From Polyangium fumosum (GTDB lineage: Bacteria > Myxococcota_A > Polyangia > Polyangiales > Polyangiaceae), in assembly GCF_005144585.1 (NCBI RefSeq), contig NZ_SSMQ01000014.1, positions 62,001-126,000 on the forward strand: DNA of 64,000 nucleotides, read 5' to 3'. Below are positions 46,555 to 56,500 of the stretch, in pieces (the stretch's first letter is position 1; every line of letters begins with the position of its first letter). The notes under the pieces were generated by a model. The model was not told where the DNA came from. It saw only the letters and a list, made by a program, of their open reading frames with translations, and did not search any database. Both the position numbers and the translations under genes were made by a program.

Positions 46555-46966
46555 CCCCGGGCTCCACGCCGGGCATGGTCGACGCCGGGCGGATCGGCCC
46601 GCGGTACTTGGCCCACGCGTTCGGGGACTCGTCGAGCACGACGGTGAGCATCGTACCCGCGCGGAGCGGCAGCACGTGCCCGAGCTCGCGGTGGATGTAC
46701 CGCGCGATCACCTCGGTCGTGGACCTGCCCGGCGAAAAACCCGGGTGATCGTCGAGGTTGCGGTAGTCGAGTTGCTCGAGGACGCCGCGCAGTTTGGCGC
46801 GGAGCATGCCGATGTCGCAGACGACGCAATGCTCGTCGAGCTCTTCTTGCTCGACCTCGATGCTGACCACGTACGTCGCGCCATGCATGCGTTGCGCGGG
46901 CCCGAAGAAGTCACCGTCGAGGCGGTGAGCCACCATGATGTGATCGCGAACGCCGACCGTGTACAT
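46547..46966 (-). CDS. PTPS/QueD-fold protein with altered active site
   Basis: About 139 residues (MYTVGVRDHIMVAHRLDGDFFGPAQ). The T-fold of 6-pyruvoyl/6-carboxytetrahydropterin synthase is clear: AHRL first Zn-His, RMHGATYVVSIEVE, and the helix GVLEQLDYRNLDDHPGF...STTEVIARYIHRELG, ending TVVLDESPNAWAKYRG with the pterin-binding Glu. Three catalytic features differ from QueD/PTPS: HGH is HGA (one Zn ligand lost), the LDH of the triad is LDY, and the usual catalytic Cys is not at the expected place. So it may bind a pterin and catalyse another reaction. Its 3' end overlaps the glycosyltransferase gene. Confidence 0.82.
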   Translation of the reverse strand: MYTVGVRDHIMVAHRLDGDFFGPAQRMHGATYVVSIEVEQEELDEHCVVCDIGMLRAKLRGVLEQLDYRNLDDHPGFSPGRSTTEVIARYIHRELGHVLPLRAGTMLTVVLDESPNAWAKYRGPIRPASTMPGVEPGVA

Positions 46967-46995
46967 GCGCTCCAAGATACCGCAGGAGCCACGGA

Positions 46996-47991
46996 TCAAC
47001 GTGACGGATCGAGCACACGATGCGGCGGATTCCACGCCTCGCCGGCAGCGAGCGACGCGTACAGGCGGGGCGCATCGGTGAACGGAACGAGCGGACCGAC
47101 GAGGCGATCGAGGTGGTCGTCGCGGAGCAGTTCGTTCACGACGGAGAAGCGTCGATCGAAGGTGAAGCGAGCGCGGCGCGCGGGCGGGATCGCGCCGACC
47201 TGGCTCGAACGGATCGTGACGCGGTTCGGGTGGAACCGGCCGCCGAGGGGCAAGGGGACGCCACGCTCGCCGTACCAGGAGACGACGAGGATGCGCGCTT
47301 CGGAGCCGGCGGAAGCGACGAGCGCGGCGAGGGCTTCGGGGGAGCCGGAGGCTTCGATCAGGACGTCGGCTTCGGCGACGATCGCGGCGTCGATCGAGGG
47401 GAGCGCTGCGGCGCATCCGAGGTCGCGGGCGAGCGCGGCGCGGCGTTCGTCCGGGTCGATGCAAGCGACGTGGCCACCCGCGCGCGTGGCGAGGCGCGCG
47501 ACGAGCTGCCCCACAACGCCGAGGCCCACGACGACGACGCGCTCGCCGAGCGCAATTTCCGCGTCCCACACGGCATTCAGTGCGGTTTCGAGGTTCGCCG
47601 CGAGCGTGGCGCGGGGCGCGGGGATGCCCTCGGACAAGGGGCGGAGCGCGTGTTCGTTGGAGATGAAACGATCGTGGTGCGGGTGGAGCGCGAAGACCGT
47701 ACGGCCGAGCAGATCGGGCGAGGTGTGCACGCCGATCGCCTCGACGACGCCGACGGCCGCGTAGCCGTAGCTCGTCGGGAGATCAAACGAGCCGCGCTGC
47801 GCGGGCAGGGCCATCACGGCGCGGATGTCGGGCGGTACGCGGCCCATGAGAACGAGGCGTTCGGTCCCAGCGCTGACGCCACACGCGAGCGTGCGGACGA
47901 GGGCTTCGTGCGGGCCAGGATCGGAGAGGGGTTCGTCGCGGAGGGCCGCGACGCCGGGGCGTTCGAACCAGATCGCGCGGGCCCGGGTCAC
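46996..47991 (-). CDS. medium-chain dehydrogenase (Zn-ADH fold)
   Basis: 331 residues. GroES-like N-terminal half with ACGVSAGTERLVLMGR (the SAGTER segment seen in BchC-type dehydrogenases) and a Rossmann half with VVVVGLGVVGQLVARLATRAG (GxGxxG) and ACIDPDERRAALARDLG. The catalytic Zn ligands of classical alcohol dehydrogenases (Cys in CGSD, His-Glu) are not evident; the region reads YGYAAVGVV instead. It could be a Zn-independent or modified reductase. Its start overlaps the RibD-type gene by 4 bases (ATGA), so co-translation is likely. Confidence 0.82.
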   Translation of the reverse strand: MTRARAIWFERPGVAALRDEPLSDPGPHEALVRTLACGVSAGTERLVLMGRVPPDIRAVMALPAQRGSFDLPTSYGYAAVGVVEAIGVHTSPDLLGRTVFALHPHHDRFISNEHALRPLSEGIPAPRATLAANLETALNAVWDAEIALGERVVVVGLGVVGQLVARLATRAGGHVACIDPDERRAALARDLGCAAALPSIDAAIVAEADVLIEASGSPEALAALVASAGSEARILVVSWYGERGVPLPLGGRFHPNRVTIRSSQVGAIPPARRARFTFDRRFSVVNELLRDDHLDRLVGPLVPFTDAPRLYASLAAGEAWNPPHRVLDPSR

Positions 47992-48710
47992 GAGGCCTCC
48001 GAGGCAGCGTGGGGGAGGGAGAGCGGCAAGGGCGGCGCGCCTTCGCGGGCGAGTTCGAGGAGCACGTCGCCGCCGACGTGAACCACGCGGCGGAGCTCCA
48101 GGCGCAGGGCTTGATCGAGCTTGCGGGTGCCGAGATCACCGACGGCCTCGATGCCCGCGCCGATGACGAGAGGCGCGACGGTGACGACGAGCCGATCGAC
48201 GAGCCCTTCCCGGAGGAAGGAGGTGATCACGCCGCGGCCGCCTTCGACGAGGAGCTCGCGCGTGCCGCGCTCCGCGAGCGCGCCGAGCAGCGCGTCGAGG
48301 TGGATGCCTTCCCCGTTCGTCGCGACGGGGAGCGCGCAGCACTCGACGTGGGACGGCAGCGTCGCGCGTGAGGCCTGCCGCGTGACGTGCAACGTGCGTG
48401 TGGTCGCGTCGCGGAAGAGCTGCGCTGCGGGAGGCACGCGGCCGCGGGTGTCGAGCACGACGCGCAGGGGTTGTTTTCCCGGCACGTGTCGCACGGTGAG
48501 GAGCGGATCGTCGGCGAGCGCGGTGCCGGATCCGACGAGGACCGCGTCCGCGGCAGCGCGGAGGGCGTGGGCGAAGCGCGTGGTCTCCTGGCCGCTGATC
48601 CAGCGCGAATCACCGGTGGAGGTGGCGATGCGGCCGTCGAGGGATTGCGCGAAATGCACGGTGACCCAGGGCCGCGAGCGAGGCGGCATTCCTTCCGTGC
48701 AGTCGCGCAT
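47988..48710 (-). CDS. RibD C-terminal-domain reductase (dihydrofolate reductase-like)
   Basis: 240 residues. VTVHFAQSLDGRIATSTGDSRWISGQE is the N-terminal strand and loop of RibD_C/DHFR-like reductases; then DAVLVGSGTALADDPLLTVR, LRVVLDTRGRVP, LLVEGGRGVITSFLREGLVDRLVVTVAPLVIG. In riboflavin synthesis this fold reduces the ribosylamino-pyrimidine with NADPH. The deaminase half of RibD is absent, so it may reduce a different pterin- or pyrimidine-derived intermediate. First gene of a four-gene operon ending in the glycosyltransferase. It is divergent from yqgE (102 bp). Confidence 0.85.
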   Translation of the reverse strand: MRDCTEGMPPRSRPWVTVHFAQSLDGRIATSTGDSRWISGQETTRFAHALRAAADAVLVGSGTALADDPLLTVRHVPGKQPLRVVLDTRGRVPPAAQLFRDATTRTLHVTRQASRATLPSHVECCALPVATNGEGIHLDALLGALAERGTRELLVEGGRGVITSFLREGLVDRLVVTVAPLVIGAGIEAVGDLGTRKLDQALRLELRRVVHVGGDVLLELAREGAPPLPLSLPHAASEAS

Positions 48711-48812
48711 GGTGAGGCGAGCGTAGCGTCGAGCGTCGCGCGGGGCGAGGCACGCGGAAGAAGCATGGAGCGAGGACGCCCTCGGCGACGAATTCGATTA
48801 AGATGGGAACGG

Positions 48813-49412
48813 ATGAACAAAGCCCACCGCTCGCTCGCGCCCGGGTTCTTGATCGCCTCGCCTCCGCTCGGAGATCCGAACTTCGATCGGACGGTCGTGC
48901 TGCTCGCGGTGCACAACGAGGACGGCGCGCTCGGCTTCGTGGTGAACCGCGTGGCCCCGATGTCGCTCGGCGAGGTGCTGAAGCTCGCGGGGTACAAGGG
49001 TCCCGAGTCGAAGGACGAGGGGCCGGTGTTCCTCGGCGGCCCGGTGGCGCCGACGATGGGCTGGATCCTCTGCGTGGATCCGAGCCTTGACGCGGAGCAG
49101 GAGGGCGTGCTCGCCGTGGACGGTCGGATCCGGATCACGTCGCGCCGCGCGGCGTTCGACGAGCTCGTGCAGGAGCGCGTGGCGCAGGCGGGCGCGCCGG
49201 ATCCGAAGCGGCGGATGGTGATGCTCGGCTACAGCGGTTGGGGCCCCGGGCAGCTCGAAAAGGAGATCGGGACGGGCGCGTGGCTGCCGACGCCGCTCGA
49301 CGAAGGCGTGCTCTTCGACGTCGACGTGGACGATCGGTGGGAGCGCGCCTACGCGCTGCACGGGCTTACGCCCGCCGTGATGATGTCGATGCGGACCGTG
49401 GGCGAGGCGTAA
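48813..49412 (+). CDS. YqgE/AlgH family protein
   Basis: 199 residues, starting MNKAHRSLAPGFLIASPPLGDPNFDRTVVLLAVHNEDGALGFVVNR, the UPF0301 signature, with GPVFLGGPVAPTMGWIL and MLGYSGWGPGQLEKEIGTGAWL. The function of the family is not settled. GGATG at 48811-48815 starts at ATG 48813. It stands alone between the divergent RibD-type gene and the convergent esterase (12 bp gap). Confidence 0.93.
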   Translation: MNKAHRSLAPGFLIASPPLGDPNFDRTVVLLAVHNEDGALGFVVNRVAPMSLGEVLKLAGYKGPESKDEGPVFLGGPVAPTMGWILCVDPSLDAEQEGVLAVDGRIRITSRRAAFDELVQERVAQAGAPDPKRRMVMLGYSGWGPGQLEKEIGTGAWLPTPLDEGVLFDVDVDDRWERAYALHGLTPAVMMSMRTVGEA

Positions 49413-49424
49413 CGAAGGCTGCGC

Positions 49425-50357
49425 TCAGGGGTTCCGGACGGACAAACCGCGGAAGCGGCGGTCGTGCCAGCGGAGCATCTCCAGCGTGCCGACCTCGCGG
49501 AGCCAGGGTTGGTCGTGCGGACCCGGCAAGACGACGGCGTCGTGCGGGACGTTGCGCTTGGTGAGCTCGGCGGAGAGTGCTTCGTTGGCTGCGCGGAACG
49601 GATCCGTGGTGCTCGTCTCGACGTGCACGCCGCGCGCGCCGTGAGCGGTGACGATCGCGGCGAGGCGATCGGCGTAGCCCGCGGCCCGGTGCGCGCCGAT
49701 CGCCGTCTGCACGACGCCGATCGCGCCGAACGTCTCGGGGCGGCGTGAGAAGACCTCGAGCGCGACGTAACCTCCGAGCGAGCATCCATCGAGGGCGGTG
49801 CGCGCGACGTCGGTCGCCACGTGCGCCTCGCGGCGCGCGCGCGGGACGACGACCTCGGCGATCCAGCGCGCGTAGCCATCGAGCGCGGCCTTGGGGTTCG
49901 CCGCCTTGTTGACGTTCGGCGTGTAGGGACAGGCGATCACGAAGCCGCGGAAAGGCGTGCGCGCGAGCTCCTCGTTGACCGCGCGGAGATGTTCGTCGGT
50001 GAAGTCCAGCCGTTTCGACGTGCGCACGACGGGAGGCCGGCCGAGGCGCGCGAACGCGGTCGCGAGGCCGTACCGTTCGAGCCAGGCGTAGGCGCCCATG
50101 CGCTCGTCGCCGGTCTCGCCGAGGCCATGCAGGAGAACGAGGAGCGGCGCCGGGGCCTTCGTGGGATCGAGGCCGCGCGGGATCGAAAGGGTCATGCGCC
50201 GGCCGAGCGCGCGATCGCCGGGAAGATCGAGGTCGCGCACGTCGAGATCCGGGGCGCCGAGATCGGTCGTCCCTCCGGCTTCGGCGCGTCGCGTCGTGCC
50301 GAACGTCCATGCCGCCGCGGAGGCGCCGATCAGGAAGCCACGACGTGTCGTCCGCAC
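49425..50357 (-). CDS. Tat-exported alpha/beta-hydrolase (esterase)
   Basis: About 310 residues from GTG 50357. VRTTRRGFLIGASAAAWTFG is a twin-arginine signal peptide (TRRGFL), so the enzyme is exported folded. LLVLLHGLGETGDERMGAYAWL is the oxyanion strand, ALDGCSLGGYVALEVFSRRPETFGAIGVVQ is the nucleophile elbow (GCSLGG), and VVLPGPHDQPWLR supplies a catalytic His. It resembles esterase-D or feruloyl-esterase-type hydrolases. A longer frame exists upstream, but its start would bury the signal. Substrate unknown; extracellular polymer or plant ester is possible. Confidence 0.85.
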   Translation of the reverse strand: MRTTRRGFLIGASAAAWTFGTTRRAEAGGTTDLGAPDLDVRDLDLPGDRALGRRMTLSIPRGLDPTKAPAPLLVLLHGLGETGDERMGAYAWLERYGLATAFARLGRPPVVRTSKRLDFTDEHLRAVNEELARTPFRGFVIACPYTPNVNKAANPKAALDGYARWIAEVVVPRARREAHVATDVARTALDGCSLGGYVALEVFSRRPETFGAIGVVQTAIGAHRAAGYADRLAAIVTAHGARGVHVETSTTDPFRAANEALSAELTKRNVPHDAVVLPGPHDQPWLREVGTLEMLRWHDRRFRGLSVRNP

Positions 50358-50554
50358 AGTGACGCAGCGTAACCCACGCCCCCTGCGCGGGGCCACCCCC
50401 CGGGGCGAGGGCGAGGTGGCCGACGGGGTCCCCCGGGGTTCCAGCCGCATTTCGTGATTTTGCCGGCGGCTGATTCAGATCAATGCGATCCGTCCGAACG
50501 ATCCTTGATACGTTCTCGGCCGCGCCGATTTTCCCCGGCGGCTCGGGAAGGGAC

Positions 50555-53500
50555 ATGCAGGAATCGAAGACCGGTCGCGCCGTACCGCAGCTGGACACCG
50601 TTGCCTCGGCCCTGGAACAGACGATCGAGAACGAACCCGCGCTCCTGGATTTGCTCGCGCAGGCCCTCGCGAAGGGCGCGAGCCCCGGAGAGCTATGGGA
50701 CATGCTCCATCAGGCTGCGCATCGGGACAACCGCATCGCCGAGCTCGCCGCTGCCTACGACGCCATCTGCCGCGACCGGAAGATTCGCCTGCTTCAACCG
50801 GCCGCGCAGATCGAGCTCTTGCTGAGCGCCTCGGCGTTCCTCGTGGACTACGCCGGTGACGGAGCGACGGCGCAGCCGCACCTCGAGCGCGTCATGCAAC
50901 TGTCGCCGGGCAACGTCGACGCGTTCCAGCGGCTCGAAGGCATCCTGCGTGACCGCGAGGACTGGACGAAGCTCGCCGATCTCTACACGCAGATGGCGGC
51001 GCACCGGCCGGACAAACAGGAGCAGCTCGCGTTCCTCCGCGCCGCCGTGCAGATCCTCGCCGCGCTGCAAGGCGAGGAGGACAAGGCGTTCAAGCTCCAC
51101 CAGCAGATCCTCCGGCTCGACCCGACCGACGCCGACAGCCGCAACGCGATGGCCGAGCGGTTCATCGCCGCGGGCCGCTTCGCCGACGTGGCGAAGCTCT
51201 ACGAGCAAGCCATCTCCGCCGACCCGCCGCCCGCCGACGAAGATCTGCTCGCGCTGCGCGAGCAGGCCATCGAGCTCTACTCGGTCAGCCTGCACGAGAT
51301 CGAGAAGGCGCTGCCGCACGCGGAGGAGGTGCTCAAGAAGAACCCCGACAGCGAGCTCGCGTGGAGCACCTGCGAGCAGCTCCTCACGCACAAGACGCTC
51401 GCCGCGCGCGCCGCCGCCGCCATCGAGAACGTGTACATGTCGCGCGAGCAGTACGAGGACGCCGCGCGCATGCTGACGATCCAGATCGACAGCGTGCGCG
51501 GTCCGCGCCGGCTCGAAGCGCAGAAGCGGCTCGCTGCGCTGCAATACCAGCACCTCGGTGACCTCGGCGCTGCGTTCACCCTCTACGAGGGCATCCTCAC
51601 GGTCGATCCCAACGACGACGAGGTGCGCGCGCGGTACCGCTCCATCGGCGCGGCGCTCGATCGTCGGCTCGACGTGACGCGCGTGCTGACGCGCGCCTCG
51701 GCCGGCGCGAAGGACCCGCTCGTACGCGCGAAGATCGCCTCCGACCTCGGCGAGCTCTTCCTGGAGACGGGAGATCCGAAGCGGGCGCGCGCGTCGTTCC
51801 AGAGCGCCGTGGACGCGGGGCTCGCGGAGGACGCGGGCGTGCGCGCGGCGCGGGCCCTCGCGGAGCTGTGCGAGCAAGCCTCCGACTGGAGCGCGCTCGC
51901 CGCGGCGCTCGATCGGCTGAGCGACATCGAGCCGGAGCCCGACGCGCGCGCCGGCGCGGCCGAGCGGCTTGCGCGGCTGCGTGAGGAGACACTCGGGGAT
52001 GCGCCGGGCGCGATCGCTGCCTACCGGAAGCTCGTCGGCACGTCGCTGGAGAGCGACGCGCTCCCCGCGCTCGAACGCCTCTACGAGGCCGCAGGCGACG
52101 AGGTTTCGCTCGCCGATGTCCTCGAACGTCGCGCGGCCCTGGAGACCGACAGGGAAGCGGCGCGGGACCTCGCGTTCCGCGCGGCCGATCTCCGTGCTGC
52201 GCGTTCGAACGATCTCGGCGCGGTGCTCGACGGCTGGCGCAGGTTCCTCCAGACGTATGGCCCGACGCGCGAGATCCACGCGCGCATCCTGCCCTTGCTC
52301 GAACGCGAGCAGCGCTGGGAGGAGCTCGCGCAGACCCTCGACGCGGAAGCGGGCCTCGCGCCTTCGGAGGAGCGCATCGCCATCCTCGCGAAGCTCGCGC
52401 AGGTACGGCTCAGTCGTCTCGGCGACGGCGCGGGCGCGCTCGACGCGTACCGCCAGGCGCTCGACCTCGATCGCTCCGACAAGGCGTGCCGGCAGGCCGT
52501 GGAGCGCATGCTCGGCGGCGGCGAGCACCGGCTCGGCGCGGCCGACGTCCTCGAACCGATCTACCGCGAGGAGGGGGCCTCTCCGGGCTTGCTCAAGATC
52601 CTCGAAGTGCGCGGGGACGTCGCGAAGGACGCCTCCGATCGGCTCGCCGCGCTGCGCGAAGCCACGCAGATCGCGGAAGCGGATCTCGCGGACGGGAAGC
52701 GCGCGCTGCTGTTGGCGGGCCTCGGCCTGCGCATCGCGACGAACGACATGGCCGACGACGTGCCAGAGTGGCTGTCGACCGTGGAGCGCCTCGCGGGGGG
52801 CGACGCCGCGCGCCGCGCGGGCATCCTGATCCAGGCGCTCGGCAACCGGAACGTCGATCACCCGGCGATCGCGGAGCTCGCCAAGGCCACGGGCGAGGCG
52901 CTCGCGGTTTACGGTGACTTCGTCGGCGCGTTGTCCGTGCTCCGGAACGCGCTCGCCTTCGAGCCGTCCTCGCCCGACCTCATCACGCGGATCGACAGCC
53001 TGCTGCAGAAGCACGGCAACGCGCAGGAGCGGCTCGCGCTGTACAAGGGCGCGCTGGCCGCGACGACGGATCCGGAGCGGCGTCGCCAGATCTTCCACTC
53101 CATCGGCACGATCGAGCGTCGCGGTTTGCGCGACCTCGCAGCGGCGGCAGCGACCTACCGTCGCGCGCTGGAGGAGGACGCGGGGGATCGGGGCGCGTAC
53201 GAAGCGCTGCTCGACGTGCTGGAGGAAGGCTCGGACGCGGAGGGCCTCTACGCGGCGCTGATTGGCGGCGTGGAGCGCGCGGCCGACGCGGAGGAGCGCG
53301 CGGCGATCACGCTGCGCATGGCGAACCTGTCCGCCTCGCGCGGCTGGATCGATCGCGCGCGGCAGCACTACCGGAGCCTGCTCGACGAGGGCACGACGCT
53401 TTCGGACGAGACGCTCGATCGGATCGCGGACCTCGCGCAGAAGGCGGGCGATAACGATCTCTATCGTGTGCTGCTCGAACGGCGCATCTCGACGGCGGAG

Positions 53501-56500
53501 GGCCCGCTCTCCGAGGCGCGATGGCTCGAACACCTCGCCGCGCTGAAGGCCGAGGCGTTCGGCGACACGGCGGCCGCGATCGAAGACTACCGGCGCGCCG
53601 GCGACCTCGCCGACGGCGGCGGGGACGGCGCGCTCGCCGAGCGCCTCTTCGAGCGCGTGCTCGCGCTCTCGGCCGACGATCGCGACGCCGCCGAGCGGCT
53701 CGTCGATCTTTACCGTCGCTCCGAGGCGTGGGAGAAGCTGCCCGCGGTCTACGAGGTCCTCTTCCGCACCGCGGCCGACGCGTCCGAGCGCGCGGACAAA
53801 CTGCTCGCATTCGAGGATGCAGCCATCCACGCGAAGGCGACCACGCGCTTCGTGGGCGCGGCGGACGCGCTCCTCGCGGACGAGGGCGCGCTCGACGTCG
53901 GTCCGCGCGAGGCGCTCCAGGCGGCGCGCGCGCGTGTGCTCGCGGCCGACCCCGATCGCCAGGAGGACGCCGCGGCGGCCTACCGGAGCATGATCCAGGG
54001 CGCGTCGGAGCCCTGGACCGCGGTCGAGGCGTTCGAAGCGTTCCTCGATCAGAGCCCGCCGTCGCAGGCGCGGCTGGAGGATCGGCGCTGGGTGCTCGGC
54101 TTCCGCCTGCAACGCGCCGAAGGCGATCGTCGCATCGAGGCGCTGCTCGCGTGGGCGGCGGCCGAGGAGAACGTCTTCAAGGAGCCGCGCGCGGCTGCGG
54201 ATCTCTACGCCCGCGTGCTGGAGCAAGATCCGCAGAACGACGCGGCGCTCGCGGCGCGCGGCCGGCTCCTTCTGGACGTAGGCGACGTCGAGGGCGCGGC
54301 GGCCATGATCGCGGCGCGCCGGGATCTGCGCGAGGGCGCGGAGCGGACGGCGCTCGAGCTCGAGCTCGCGACGCTCCTTCTCGATCGGCTCGGCCGTGTC
54401 GACGAGGCGCTCGCCGCGGTGGAGCCGGTGCTCGAAGCCGAGCCGGGCAACGAGGGCGCGCTCGTGCTCCTCGAGCGTGCGCTCGCGCGGCCGGAGTCCC
54501 GCCGTCGCGCGGCCGAGATGCTGGAGCGCGCTTGCGACACGACGGACGACGAGTCGATCGCCGCGCGGATCCTCAAGCTGCTGATCGCGACGCCCGCGGA
54601 CGCGAGCGACCTCGTGGATCTCCGCGCGGGCTGGTTCACGCGGCTGCTCGACAGGCCCGGCGCCGCGCCGGAGCTCGCGCTCGACCTCGCCGTGCGCGCG
54701 GTCGAGGAGCTGCCCTACGACGCGGCGTTGTGGGATCGCGCCGAGCAGCTCGGCCGTGATGCCGACCGGCCCGATCTCGTCGCCGAGGCCTACCGCAAGA
54801 AGCTCGAATCCGACTCCGTGCGCGAGCTCGATCCCGACACGCTCGACGACCTCGGGCGGCGCTCGGTCGACTACCACGAGGAGTTCTTCTTCGACGATCA
54901 GGACGCCGTCATGAAGCTCCTGCGTCGGGTCGTCGACGTCGCCCCCGACGCGTTGTGGGCCTTCGAGCGCTTGAAGCTCGCCTACAACCAGAACGAGCGC
55001 TGGGCCGATCTCTTCTCGCTCTACGACCAGGCCATCGAGCGCACCGACGACAAGTTCGCGCGCGTCGAGCTCCTGGAGGACGCGGCCGAGTCGGCGAAGG
55101 ATCTCGCCGGCGATCCGGATCGCGCCGTGCGGTACCTGGAGCAGCTCCTGCCGCTCAAGCCGCGCGACAAGAAGATCCGCACCTCGCTCGAGCGCCTCTA
55201 CGAGCGCCTCGGCCGTCACCGTCCGCTCATCGATCTGCTCTCGCACGAGCTCGCCTCGCTCGACGTCGAGGCGGCGCAGAAGCTCCGCGCGCGGATCGCC
55301 ACGCTCTGGCTCGAAGGCGTCGTCGAGCCCGACGCCGCCTTCCGGGTCGTCGAGGAGATGCTGACGGTCGAGCCGTCGCGCGCCGAGGCGCTCGACTTGC
55401 TGGAGCGTGTCCTCGCCGCCACCGTCTCGGCCGAGCCGCTCTCCATCCGCCCGAGCGCGGAGGCCGAGAACACGGCCCGCCAGCGCGCGGCCGTCGTCCT
55501 CGAACGGCGCTACCGCAGCGAGGAGCGCCACGAGGACCTCGCGCGTGTGCTCTCCGTTCGCCTCGAAGCCGCGGTCGATCCTGCTGCGCGCGGCGCGCTC
55601 CTGCGCGAGATCGTCTCGCTGCGCGCCGACGTCCTCGACGACCCGGCGGGCGCGCTGGAGAGCCTCGCCGCGCTCGTCGCGCTGGAGCCCGCCGAGCCGA
55701 GCCACCGCGCCGAGCTCGAGCGCCTCGCTGCGCGGGTCGATCGTTTCGATCGACTCGCGGAGGTCCTCGTCGGGGTCTCCGAGGGCGCCGGCGGCGCGCT
55801 CAAGATCGAGCTGCTCTCTCGCGCGTCGGCGATCTACGTCGAGAAGCTCGGCGATCGGGGTCGCGCGATCGATCTCGGTCGGACGATCCTCTCGCTCGAA
55901 CCCGGGCACCCCGACCTCGTCGTCGGCCCCGCGCGTGATCTCGAGCGCCTCCTCGCGGAGGAGGGCCGCTCGGCGGAGCGCTGCGAGGTCCTCGAACGGC
56001 TCGCGCGCCTCGAAAAGGATCCGGATGCCCGGCGCGCAACGCTGCTCGAGGTCGCGCGCATCGCGTCGAGCGAGCTCGGCGACAAACCGCGCGCCATCGC
56101 GGCGTATCGTGCTCGCCTCGCAGACGAGCCGCGCGACCTCGACGCGCTCGGCGGCTTGGCCCTCGATCTCGAAGCCGAGAGCCGCTTCGGCGAGCTCGCG
56201 GAGGTCCTCGAGCGCCGCGCCGAGCTCACGGAAGGCGACGCCGCGCGTCAGGATCTCGTGCGCGTCGCGGCGATCTGCGATCACGAGCTCCGCGACGTCG
56301 CCCGCGCGATCACCGTGTGGGAAGGCGTGCGTGTCCGCTTCGGCGCCGACGACGAGAGCTGCGACGCGCTCGCCCGGCTCCTCGAAAAGGCGGCGCGCTG
56401 GCCCGATCTCGTGGCGCTGCTCGGCACGAGTGCCGCGCAGGCCGACGAGGCCGGGACCAACGTGGCCCGCGCGGCGGAACTCTACCGCCGCCTCGGCGAC

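Noticed and set aside
50391..50421. GGCCACC/GGTGGCC inverted repeat before the giant TPR gene
   Set aside because: A 7-bp stem with a 17-nt GC-rich loop is common by chance in this composition, and nothing else marks it as regulatory.
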